Positions 53,681 through 60,805 of a stretch of 64,000 nt of DNA are shown piece by piece. How positions within the stretch are numbered: the stretch's first letter is position 1; every line of letters starts with the position of its first letter. The notes beneath the pieces are model-generated. The model was not told the DNA's origin. It did no database searches and saw only the letters and a program-made list of their open reading frames with translations. The stretch lies in NCBI GenBank assembly GCA_964610505.1, contig CAZSXU010000014.1, positions 1 to 64,000 on the forward strand, given 5' to 3'. The stretch comes from CAZSXU01 sp964610505. Lineage in GTDB: Bacteria; Arandabacterota; Arandabacteria; JAGLYR01. Made by a program: the position numbers and the translations under genes.

Positions 53681-54420
53681 CCGGTCTGCCCCCCATTGCT
53701 CACCGCATCGCCCGAGGGTCCGGCGACGAGGTCGGCAAGGTCCGTACTGGCGAGGACCAGTTCCCTCAGGCGGAGCTTGGCCCGGTGGATGTAGGTTTTG
53801 ACCGTTCCCAGGGGAATCCCCATGATCTCGGCGATCTCCTCGTAGCGGGCCTGGTTGACGTAGAAGAGCGTGAGTGCCGTCCGCTGCCGCGCCGGCAGCT
53901 GCTCCACCAGGGCCTGAATGTTCTCGGACAGATCCAGCTGCTCAATTTCCTCTTCGAGGTCGGTTCGCGACGGGGGAAGCAGGCGGTGGACTTTCTCGTC
54001 GCCCTCTTCCTCCAGTGAGAGATGCTCGCCGCGCCGCCCGCGCTTTCGGAGTTCCGAGAGGCAGAGGTTGTGAGCGATCTTGTAGATCCAGGTGCTGAAC
54101 TTGCTCCCGCTCCTGAAACCGGGGATCGCACGATAGACTCTGAGAAACACTTCCTGAGTCAAGTCCTCACCCTCCAGGCTCCCCACCATCCGCCTCACGA
54201 GCCAGTGAATTCGATGTTGGTACCGCGTGACGATCTCGGCGAAAGCCTCGTGGTCCTCCTCCCGGCACCGCTCGACCAGTTCCTCGTCCGTCCGTTCCGC
54301 CACGGGTCTCTTGTCGTCCACCGTCGATTCCGGGTTAAGAGGCTCATGAGTCCAGTCCGCCGGGGGCGGTGAGATTGCTCCTGTTCCATCGTAATCGGCT
54401 TCGGCAGGACCTGCAAGCAC
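53677..54420 (-). CDS. ECF sigma factor
   Basis: 247 residues. Region 2 (about 48-115) has the core-binding and -10-recognition helices (LVERCREEDHEAFAEIVTRY, DLTQEVFLRVYRAIPGFR, FSTWIYKIAHNLC), and region 4 (about 165-225) has RQRTALTLFYVNQARYEEIA and the helix-turn-helix GIPLGTVKTYIHRAKLRLRE. There is no region 3, as usual for ECF factors. An N-terminal extension of about 40 residues is not conserved; the start may be later. It probably activates its own promoter, which has an ECF-type -35/-10 pair about 40-70 nt upstream. Confidence 0.93.
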   Translation of the reverse strand: MLAGPAEADYDGTGAISPPPADWTHEPLNPESTVDDKRPVAERTDEELVERCREEDHEAFAEIVTRYQHRIHWLVRRMVGSLEGEDLTQEVFLRVYRAIPGFRSGSKFSTWIYKIAHNLCLSELRKRGRRGEHLSLEEEGDEKVHRLLPPSRTDLEEEIEQLDLSENIQALVEQLPARQRTALTLFYVNQARYEEIAEIMGIPLGTVKTYIHRAKLRLRELVLASTDLADLVAGPSGDAVSNGGQTG

Positions 54421-54463
54421 AGGATTTGTCGACTTCGCCCTTGCGACCCCGCTCCTGTCCCCA

Positions 54464-54492
54464 TAGACTCCGTGAGCGGCCGAAAGGTTTCA
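54464..54492 (-). promoter_or_regulatory. ECF-type promoter of the sigma/anti-sigma operon
   Basis: On the minus strand TGAAACCTTTC (54492-54482) and GTCTA (54468-54464), with 17 nt between GAAACC and GTCTA. This is the classical GAAAC/GTCTA form of ECF promoters and implies autoregulation. Confidence 0.65.
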
Positions 54493-54524
54493 TAAATAAA
54501 CGTGGAGGAAAACCGGCGGGGAGT

Positions 54525-54552
54525 GAAACAATTCTGCCCCGCGGGGAGTCTA
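54525..54552 (+). promoter_or_regulatory. ECF-type promoter of the small membrane protein gene
   Basis: GAAACA (54525-54530), 17 nt, GTCTA (54548-54552) on the plus strand: the same boxes and spacing as the promoter facing the other way. The spacer contains the palindrome CCCCGCGGGG (54537-54546). Confidence 0.6.
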
Positions 54553-54629
54553 CCTGGAGTGAGCGGACAATGGCCGGGCACCGGAGGGAGCCCGGATAAG
54601 CGGCAACATAAGGAGCAAGGGGGTGCAAC

Positions 54630-55019
54630 ATGAACTGGCTACCTTTTATGATTCCCATTACCTTCATTCTGGGCGCTTTTGCCGTGGGCATCGTGGCGGT
54701 GATCATGAAGTCCAAGGCAAAGGATCGTCAGCACCAGGAGCGTATGTTCTTGGCCGAGAAAGGATTGCCGGTTCCCCCCGAGCTCTATGAGGTTTCCGAG
54801 GAAAAGAAACCCAGCGAGTTTCGGGGGTTTCGTGCGGTCCTCATGGTGCTCGGGTGCGTCACGACGCTCGTGGGGGTTTCGGTCATGATCGCACTGGGTG
54901 TTCGGGACGGCATGCAGGACGGCATAAACGGTGTGATTCCTCTTCTGATCGGCATCGGGATTCTGGTGGCCGAGAGGATGATCAACACCCTCATCGTGAA
55001 GCCCGGCAGGGAACAGTAA
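54630..55019 (+). CDS. Small membrane protein of the DUF6249 kind
   Basis: 129 residues: N-terminal helix (about 5-26), a charged cytoplasmic loop (KSKAKDRQHQERMFLAEKGLPVPPELYE) typical of DUF6249-like proteins, and two further helices (about 68-90 and 97-115). GGAGCAAGGGGG precedes ATG 54630. It lies divergently next to the ECF sigma operon and has a matching promoter, so it is probably a member of that regulon; a role in envelope stress is an inference. Its last about ten codons and stop resemble the unit of the tandem array that follows. Confidence 0.75.
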   Translation: MNWLPFMIPITFILGAFAVGIVAVIMKSKAKDRQHQERMFLAEKGLPVPPELYEVSEEKKPSEFRGFRAVLMVLGCVTTLVGVSVMIALGVRDGMQDGINGVIPLLIGIGILVAERMINTLIVKPGREQ

Positions 55020-55206
55020 GACACCGGTCAATCAGTGTGAAGCGCGCCGGCAAGGAAGGGTAAGACACCGGTCAATCAGTGTGAAGCGCGGCGGCAAGGA
55101 AGGGTAAGACACCGGTCAATTAGTGTGAAGCGCGGCGGCAAGGAAGGGTAAGACACCGGTCAATCAGTGTGAAGCGCGGCGGCAAGGAAAGGTAAGACAC
55201 CGGTCA
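55020..55206 (+). repeat. 44-bp tandem array (four and a quarter copies)
   Basis: Copies at 55020-55063, 55064-55107, 55108-55151 and 55152-55195, plus 11 nt of a fifth. The units differ from each other at only one or two positions. Each unit begins GACACCGGTCAATCAGTGTG and ends AAGGAAGGGTAA or the like. The unit also resembles the end of the preceding gene (GTGAAGCCCGGCAGGGAACA, then GTAAGACACCGGTCA), so the array seems to have grown from that gene's last codons plus stop. Confidence 0.93.
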
Positions 55207-55228
55207 TCGATTTCGTACCCGCTAGTGG

Positions 55229-55257
55229 CGGGAGGCGCCCGGAATGGACGCCTCCCG
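55229..55257 (+). terminator. Hairpin after the tandem array
   Basis: CGGGAGGCG (55229-55237), 11-nt loop, CGCCTCCCG (55249-55257), followed by TCTTCTTG. Probably the terminator of the small membrane protein transcript. Confidence 0.65.
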
Positions 55258-55648
55258 TCTTCTTGTATCGCCTACGCCCCCGAGGCCATTCCCTCCCGTA
55301 CCCTGCAAGCGACCGACATGCGCGGCGCTTCGTCCGTATCGCCGTTCACGATCTCGTCCCGCTGGCACCGAACCTGCATAACACTCCTCCAAACGCGGAG
55401 GCAGGCGCCATCTTGAAATCCGTAGGACGTTACCCCGCAACACGTTTCGTCTTACGTCGGCGACCGACAGGTAGGGTGTTCTCACCCGGGAATCGGGGGA
55501 TTTTACCCGCTGGAGTGGACTTGAGTCCATCGTTGGTATGGAAGGTATCCCCGGAGACCATCAAAGGAAAGGAGGGGTGCTCGACCGAATTCGACAGTTC
55601 CGGTGTTGTCCCTTTGGCTGAGTATCCGAGAACCATGAGGAGGTTCAC
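55258..55648 (+). promoter_or_regulatory. Leader region of the secreted PPC-like gene with a sigma-54-like promoter
   Basis: TGGCACCGAACCTGCA at 55363-55378 fits the -24/-12 form (GG and GC 12 nt apart, TGGCAC intact). The leader from about 55389 to the ATG at 55649 is some 260 nt long. It contains a few small inverted repeats but no riboswitch that I can identify. Confidence 0.5.
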
Positions 55649-56314
55649 ATGAGGTTCGCTACGTTTCTGACCCTGATCTCTCTGTTTGGATTGACGGCGA
55701 TTGCCCACGCGGGCGTTCCTCCGACCACGAACAGATTGGATGGGGACCCCGTCGCTGACGGCGTGGAGTGCATCGTGCTGGATTCCTGTGTCCAATGTCC
55801 GGCGGACGGCATTCCCGAGAACGAGGACCCCTGCTACGACTGGTATGCCATCCCCGACATATGGAACGGCGGCTGCAATTCCGACCCGCCCATTTTCCAG
55901 ATTCTCGACCCGACCTGCGAGGGGTCCATCTCCGTCTGCGGGTGGGGTGGGACGGACCCGGGCGGCATGGGCTGGCGAGACACGGACTGGTATGAAATCA
56001 CCCTGGTCGAGCCCAGCCAGATCACCGTGTGCGTGGTCGCCGAGATTCCCGTCAATCTGTTCATCATCGACGCCGCCGCCGGCTGCGCCACCACGGTGAT
56101 CCTGCACGAGGCATATGCGACGGTCCCGTGTGAACCGGTGTGCATCCAGACCGCGCTCGCCGCAGGAACCTACTGGCTGTGGGTCGGAGCCAACGACTTC
56201 TACAGCATCCCATGTGGGCAGTACCTGCTGACCGTTGATGGATACTACCCGGAAGGCGGACCGTCCGCCACGGAACGGACATCCTGGAGTACGATGAAGA
56301 ACCAGTACAAGTAG
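55649..56314 (+). CDS. Exported Cys-rich protein with PPC-like domain and C-terminal W-K-N motif
   Basis: 221 residues. Signal peptide 1-21 (AIAHA-GV) after GAGGAGG. The mature protein has twelve Cys, probably in disulfides. Residues of about 110-200 resemble the bacterial pre-peptidase C-terminal (PPC) beta-sandwich: DTDWYEITLVEPSQITVCV and AGTYWLWVGANDF. It ends SWSTMKNQYK, in the same register as the end of the secreted protein at 57445-58104 (W nine residues from the end, then K-N-x-aromatic-basic). It has its own promoter region and a strong terminator. The substrate or partner is unknown; an extracellular adhesive or structural role is possible. Confidence 0.78.
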   Translation: MRFATFLTLISLFGLTAIAHAGVPPTTNRLDGDPVADGVECIVLDSCVQCPADGIPENEDPCYDWYAIPDIWNGGCNSDPPIFQILDPTCEGSISVCGWGGTDPGGMGWRDTDWYEITLVEPSQITVCVVAEIPVNLFIIDAAAGCATTVILHEAYATVPCEPVCIQTALAAGTYWLWVGANDFYSIPCGQYLLTVDGYYPEGGPSATERTSWSTMKNQYK

Positions 56315-56340
56315 ACCAAACACGAACCTCAGCAATCCGG

Positions 56341-56372
56341 AAAAGGAGCCCCGCGGGTGCGGGGCTCCTTTT
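56341..56372 (+). terminator. Strong rho-independent terminator
   Basis: AAAAGGAGCCCCGC (56341-56354), GGGT loop, GCGGGGCTCCTTTT (56359-56372): a perfect 14-bp stem ending in T residues, 27 nt after the secreted-protein gene. Confidence 0.92.
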
Positions 56373-56465
56373 CTGTGACGGGGCGCCTTGTCCCCTCTAA
56401 GTGAAGGATCTGCAAGACCCCAATGATGATGCGTAGCCCGTCGCTGCGGGAATCCACGATCTCGT

Positions 56466-57209
56466 TCAGCGGGTGGAAGAGCTGCGGGATTCTGACGATC
56501 GGTCCCCTGGGGGATAGATCTTGGTGGCCTCGTGGATGGCGGCGGCGCCGAAGAGCAGGGGAGTCCACGTGACCCTCGCAAAACCCGCCTCTCGAAGCAT
56601 CGCCGCCAGTTCCTCTGCCCCGTAGAACCTGGGGATCGTATGGGAAAGATACCGGTATCCGGCGCCGGAACCCGAGATGAGTGTACCGAGGGGGCGGACG
56701 GTGAGCCCGACGTAGAAATGGAACAACGTGCGGATGAGGCGGGATTGCGGCCGGCTCGTTTCAAGGTTCACGAAACGTCCCCCGGGCTTGAGGACTCGCG
56801 AGTACTCACGAAAGGCGCCAACGAGCGCCCCGCGGTTGACGTTCAGATTGCGCGTGGCGAAGGACATGGTGACGGCGTCGAAGGTATCGCCGGCAAACGG
56901 AAGCGCCCGGGCGTCGCCGAGAACCGGATCGACGCCCCGCCCCTCGGGCTTCTCCACCAGCGGGCGGAGCATGGGCAGACAGAAGTCGCAGGCGACGACG
57001 GTCGTTTCGTTTCCTCCCAGGCGCCGAAGATAGGCGGCCGTCTCACCCGTCCCGGTGCATATGTCCAGCCACCGCTCGCCCCCCCGGCGCGCCGCGAGCG
57101 CCGCAGCGCGCTTGCGCCACAGAATATCCATGCCCAGCGTCAAGACGTGATTCACCGTCTCGTAGGTGCGGGGTACTTCGGAAAAGATCTTCTGAATGCC
57201 GTGGTTCAC
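56466..57209 (-). CDS. UbiE/MenG-type quinone methyltransferase
   Basis: 247 residues from GTG 57209; the frame is open upstream, but the family begins with the segment HGIQKIFSEVPRTYETVNHV seen here. The SAM site is WLDICTGTGETAAYL, followed by ACDFCLPML, GDARALPFAGDTFDAVTMSFATRNL and RVLKPGGRFVNLE, all typical of demethylmenaquinone methyltransferase. It should methylate the ring of demethylmenaquinone (or a related quinol). No other menaquinone genes are adjacent. It lies alone on the minus strand between two secreted-protein genes. Confidence 0.88.
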   Translation of the reverse strand: MNHGIQKIFSEVPRTYETVNHVLTLGMDILWRKRAAALAARRGGERWLDICTGTGETAAYLRRLGGNETTVVACDFCLPMLRPLVEKPEGRGVDPVLGDARALPFAGDTFDAVTMSFATRNLNVNRGALVGAFREYSRVLKPGGRFVNLETSRPQSRLIRTLFHFYVGLTVRPLGTLISGSGAGYRYLSHTIPRFYGAEELAAMLREAGFARVTWTPLLFGAAAIHEATKIYPPGDRSSESRSSSTR

Positions 57210-57444
57210 GGGTTGCCGCCTTCGCGGGCCGGGAGCGGCCGCTTCTACACATTCCGAGCCGACAGAGTGTAGCAAAGAACCGAAACAAGCAAAAGCAATC
57301 CTGAAAAAAGACAAAAGGTCCGAGGATTCGGTGCCGATAAGGAACACGAAGGGGCGTTCGTGGGGAGAATCGAGAACCGCAGACCGGCCCGCCCGAGACC
57401 GTGTGGGGGGCCTGCATCCGAACACGAGATGAGGGGATCTGCTC

Positions 57445-58104
57445 ATGAAGATGGTCATCGGGATCTGCATTTGGGCGTTTTTCGGATTGAGTCCGGTGAG
57501 TTCTGCTGTGGGGGCTCTGGAGGTTTTTCATCTGGAGAGCGACGAGGCACTGCTCGAGATTCTCCCGGAGGAAAACGTAGCTTTTGTCGCGGAGGGGAGA
57601 ATCGGGGATCTGGGCGGAGCCGCCATGTTTGAACTGGATCTCGGTCAATCCGTCGGCGCCCCGGCCGTTACGGATCAGCACGACTGGCAAAGCGGCGTGA
57701 CGGAGGCGTTCTCTCTCACCTATGACAAGACGTGGAACCGGGTCGACTTCACGATCGGAGAGACGATGCTCCAATACACGCCCGGCCAGCTCTTCATGGA
57801 AATCTTCGTTCGAGCTTGGGCCGAGGATGCCGGCACGTCCATCTCTCTCGAGGATCTGATCCTCAACGGAGAGAGTGTGCCCGCGACCTGCGAAGCGACC
57901 GGCGCCGCCGGCCTGGACATCCTCCGAATCCGGGGCGGGACCCTACTTGACGGATTCGTTCTCACCGGAACGGCGACGATGGAATGGTCGGCAAGCCCGC
58001 CGACGGAGTCCGGGCTCTCTTTCCAAATCAACGCCGGATCCCCGGACACCCAGGTTGCTACGGCAAAAGTCACCTGGGGACAGATCAAGAATCGATTCCG
58101 GTAG
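57445..58104 (+). CDS. Exported beta-rich protein with C-terminal W-K-N motif
   Basis: 219 residues with a signal peptide (1-23, SAVGA). The mature part is beta-rich and resembles the choice-of-anchor type of exported domain (MFELDLGQSVGAP, DQHDWQSGVTEAFSLTYD, FTIGETMLQYTPG, SISLEDLILNGESV). It has a single Cys in the mature part (ATCEAT). It ends VTWGQIKNRFR, which lines up with the end of the other exported protein in this region. ATG 57445 follows GAGGGGAT. Function unknown; the shared tail suggests a common sorting or anchoring route. Confidence 0.75.
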   Translation: MKMVIGICIWAFFGLSPVSSAVGALEVFHLESDEALLEILPEENVAFVAEGRIGDLGGAAMFELDLGQSVGAPAVTDQHDWQSGVTEAFSLTYDKTWNRVDFTIGETMLQYTPGQLFMEIFVRAWAEDAGTSISLEDLILNGESVPATCEATGAAGLDILRIRGGTLLDGFVLTGTATMEWSASPPTESGLSFQINAGSPDTQVATAKVTWGQIKNRFR

Positions 58105-58185
58105 CCAAGGATGTGTTCCCATCCTCGGCGTCCTCGATCTCGATATGTCCATCTGTGAAGTCTGTGGTTTTCCCTTCGGCGGTGG
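58105..58185. repeat. Short spacer with CATCTGTGAAGTCTGTGG repeat
   Basis: A degenerate pair of ATCTGTG units (58150-58168) lies between the convergent ends of the secreted protein and symporter genes. Confidence 0.45.
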
Positions 58186-59484
58186 CTATTCGGGACTTTC
58201 CGTGCGGAGCACGTATCCCTCGGAGCGGGCCACGTATGCGGCGGCCGTGATGTCGCCGGTCACGTTCAGGACCGTCCGGCACATGTCCAACAGGCGGTCG
58301 ATGCCGAGGATGATTCCGATGCCTTCTCCGGGGACCCCCACGCTCTCCAGAACGAGGACGATAACGGGGAGGGACCCGCCCGGCACGCCTGCGGTTCCGA
58401 TTCCCGCAAGAACGGACATCAAGACGACCGTCACCTGCTGTGCGAAGGTCAGATCCACCCCGAAGAACTGGGCGAGGAAGAGAACGGTGACGCCCTCGTA
58501 GAGAGCGGTCCCGTTCTGGTTCGCCGTAGATCCCAGGGTCAGGACGAAGCCGGTGATGTGTCGGGGAACGCCGAGATTTCGTTCCGTGACGCGAATGGCG
58601 GTGGGGAGGGTGGCGTTGCTGGAGCTGGTCGAGAAGGCCGTGATCATGACCTCGCGAACGCCGCGGAAAAACCCGAGAGGGCTCATTCGGGCGAGGGACC
58701 GTACGAGAAGCGAGTAGACCACGAATTGGTGAATCGCCAATCCTGCGACGACCACGAGCACGTACTTCGCCAACAGCCGGACGACGTCGAAGCCCAGGCG
58801 AGCCGTCACGGAGAACAGGAGGGCGGCGACTCCGTAAGGGGCCAACTTCATGGCGAATCCGATGATCTTCATCACGGCTTCATAGAGCCCCTCCAGGAAA
58901 GCGATGAAGGTCGCCGTTTTCTCGCGATCGCCGATCGCCAGAGCCACGCCGAGGACGAGGGAGAAGAACATGACGGACAGGATCCCCCCGCCGGTGTAGT
59001 TGGAATCGAAGGCGCCCACGACGTCTTCAAAGGGATTCCTGGGGATGATGTCCACAAGGGTCTGGATGGGGGTCTTTGCCTCGGCCGCGCGCTCGACTTT
59101 CTCCGCCGCCTGGGATGCAAACGTTTCCAGCAGAATCGCCTGCGATTCCTCCGGAAGCCCGGTACCCGGGCGGATCACGTTGACCAGCGTCAATCCGATC
59201 GCCACCGAGATCGTCGTGACAATGAGCGTGTAGCCAAAGGTCTTGAGACCCACCCTTCCGAGGCGACGCACGTCCCCCAGCTCGGCCACCCCCAGGGTGA
59301 GGGCCGAGAAGATCAGGGGAATGACCACCATGAAGATCATTCGGAGGAAGATCTGACCGACCGGATAGGTGACGTTCCGGACGGTCCACTCGACCGCCGG
59401 GTGGGAACCCGCGATGAGATTGACGGTGATCCCCGCGGCCCCGCCCAGGATGAGGCCGATGAGGATTTTTGTGTGAAGCGGCAT
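58186..59484 (-). CDS. Dicarboxylate/amino acid:cation symporter (DAACS)
   Basis: 432 residues from ATG 59484 (MPLHTKILIGLILGGAAG); the frame runs on upstream without a credible protein. About eight helices with two re-entrant loops. The family signatures are STSSSNATLPTAI, NQNGTALYEGV (NMDGT equivalent), AGVPGGSLPVIVLVLE and IDRLLDMCRTVLNVTGD with the substrate- and sodium-binding Asp and Asn. It imports C4-dicarboxylates or acidic/neutral amino acids with Na+ or H+. An unusual extended loop (about 135-175) is present, as in some DAACS members. Confidence 0.93.
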   Translation of the reverse strand: MPLHTKILIGLILGGAAGITVNLIAGSHPAVEWTVRNVTYPVGQIFLRMIFMVVIPLIFSALTLGVAELGDVRRLGRVGLKTFGYTLIVTTISVAIGLTLVNVIRPGTGLPEESQAILLETFASQAAEKVERAAEAKTPIQTLVDIIPRNPFEDVVGAFDSNYTGGGILSVMFFSLVLGVALAIGDREKTATFIAFLEGLYEAVMKIIGFAMKLAPYGVAALLFSVTARLGFDVVRLLAKYVLVVVAGLAIHQFVVYSLLVRSLARMSPLGFFRGVREVMITAFSTSSSNATLPTAIRVTERNLGVPRHITGFVLTLGSTANQNGTALYEGVTVLFLAQFFGVDLTFAQQVTVVLMSVLAGIGTAGVPGGSLPVIVLVLESVGVPGEGIGIILGIDRLLDMCRTVLNVTGDITAAAYVARSEGYVLRTESPE

Positions 59485-59600
59485 GCAGCGATGGCGGTGA
59501 TCCTGTGGGTCCAAGACGGTATCCTCGACGGTGGCGGACGCATCTATTGGTACGTGATCCGCTCGCCGAGGACAAGGACAAAGTGCGGGCGGAGCCGAAG

Positions 59601-59716
59601 GGCAGAACAATAGAGCAATAGAGCAACTGGATCGATGGACCGCAATGGGGCCGGGTGTGTTTCTCTATGATGCTTCTCACCAGAATCTACTTGCTCGATT
59701 GCTCCATTGCTCTGCC
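59601..59716. repeat. 26-nt inverted repeat built of GAGCAATA units
   Basis: GGCAGAACAATAGAGCAATA... at 59601-59626 and the reverse complement of 59691-59716 match at 23 of 26 positions. Each arm is itself made of GAGCAAT-type direct units. The space between the arms is 64 nt. Confidence 0.7.
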
Positions 59717-59762
59717 TGGATGAATCCGGGCTCCGGTACCCGGCGCCCGGATTCATCCAGGC
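59714..59762 (-). terminator. Perfect 18-bp hairpin overlapping a stop codon
   Basis: GCCTGGATGAATCCGGGC (59714-59731), 13-nt loop, GCCCGGATTCATCCAGGC (59745-59762). The arm includes the last base of the diacylglycerol kinase stop codon. No T-run follows, but the position suggests a terminator or mRNA 3'-end stabiliser. Confidence 0.65.
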
Positions 59763-60733
59763 TACGACCGGTCCCACAGTTTCGTGATGGGATTGCTCTG
59801 AATGAGATGCAGAATCTCGGCCCGGAGGTCCGGGAGGCCCGTGCGTTTGAAATCCGGAGGGGGAACGACGAGACGAAGAGCGCCCGGTGCACAGCGGATA
59901 TCCACGGGCGTGGTGCCGACGATCTCACAGTCGGCGTGCACGGGCAGTTTCTCGGGCGAGCGGATCCGGACGGCGCCGGCCTGGACGTATTCGACGTCCT
60001 CGAGGTCGAGCTGTTTGAGTTGTGCGGTGGCGACCACGTAGCGGAGAAGGTCCGCCAGGCCACGCCGCTTGAAAACACAGATGTCCAGCTTTCCGTCGTC
60101 CAGGCGCGCCAGCGGCGTCACCTTGAACCCGGCGGCGTAGTTTCGTGAATTGCCTACGATCACGAAGTATCCCCGGCGGGGTTCGCTCTCCCCCTCGACG
60201 GAGAGTTCCATTTCGCACGGCTCGAACGTAATCACGGTCTGGAGAGCGGTGAGGGGGTACGCGGCCGATCCGAAGATTCTCTTCATGAGAGGATCCACCT
60301 CACTGGCCACCTGCGCGTCGAGACCGATCCCCACCATGAGCAGGAAGTTCCGATCCCGGACCACGCCCAGATCGACGGTCACCGTGTATCCCTCGAACAT
60401 GACGTCCGTGGCGTGAGAGAGATCGAGCGGGATGGAGAATTCCTGTGCGAGGACGTTCTCCGTTCCCTGCGGGAGAATGGCCAGAGGGACCTCGCTGCCG
60501 GCCAGACCATTGATAACCTCATTGATGGTTCCGTCTCCTCCCGCGGCGATCACGAGATCCAGGCCCTCGCGAACCGCCCTCCCTGCCGCCTCGGTTGCAT
60601 CCCCGGGCGCACGGGTCCGGTGCACGCGAAGAGAAATTCCCCGCCGGGCCATTCTCCCGCGGATGACGTCCGCGTCGACGCGCGGCAACCACGTGCCCGA
60701 AGCCGGATTGATGATGAGATATGCCTGGTTCAT
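59762..60733 (-). CDS. Diacylglycerol kinase/YegS family lipid kinase
   Basis: 323 residues. The N-terminal catalytic domain has LIINPASGT and the nucleotide-binding IAAGGDGTINEVINGL, then ILPQGTENVLAQE. The C-terminal beta-domain contains GIGLDAQVASEVD and the metal-site-like LDDGKLDICVF. Such soluble enzymes phosphorylate diacylglycerol or related lipids at the membrane. It precedes, on the minus strand, no close partner; the spacer to the upstream gene is filled by GAACTCA repeats. The product may be a lipid other than diacylglycerol. Confidence 0.9.
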   Translation of the reverse strand: MNQAYLIINPASGTWLPRVDADVIRGRMARRGISLRVHRTRAPGDATEAAGRAVREGLDLVIAAGGDGTINEVINGLAGSEVPLAILPQGTENVLAQEFSIPLDLSHATDVMFEGYTVTVDLGVVRDRNFLLMVGIGLDAQVASEVDPLMKRIFGSAAYPLTALQTVITFEPCEMELSVEGESEPRRGYFVIVGNSRNYAAGFKVTPLARLDDGKLDICVFKRRGLADLLRYVVATAQLKQLDLEDVEYVQAGAVRIRSPEKLPVHADCEIVGTTPVDIRCAPGALRLVVPPPDFKRTGLPDLRAEILHLIQSNPITKLWDRS

Positions 60734-60805
60734 AGGAACGAACCTCGGAACCTCAGAACTCAGAACCGAGAACTCAGAACTGGGACCTTAGAACTCAGAA
60801 CCTGT
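60734..60805. repeat. GAACTCA/GAACCTCA direct repeat filling the spacer
   Basis: The whole spacer between the diacylglycerol kinase start and the TPR gene stop is made of degenerate units such as GAACCTCA, GAACTCA, GAACCGA and GGACCTTA (about nine copies). Confidence 0.7.

Noticed and set aside
55389..55648. Possible riboswitch (c-di-GMP type) in the leader of the secreted PPC-like gene
   Set aside because: A GGTAGGG...TTCTCACC segment was suggestive, but the core consensus bases of the GEMM motif are not there.
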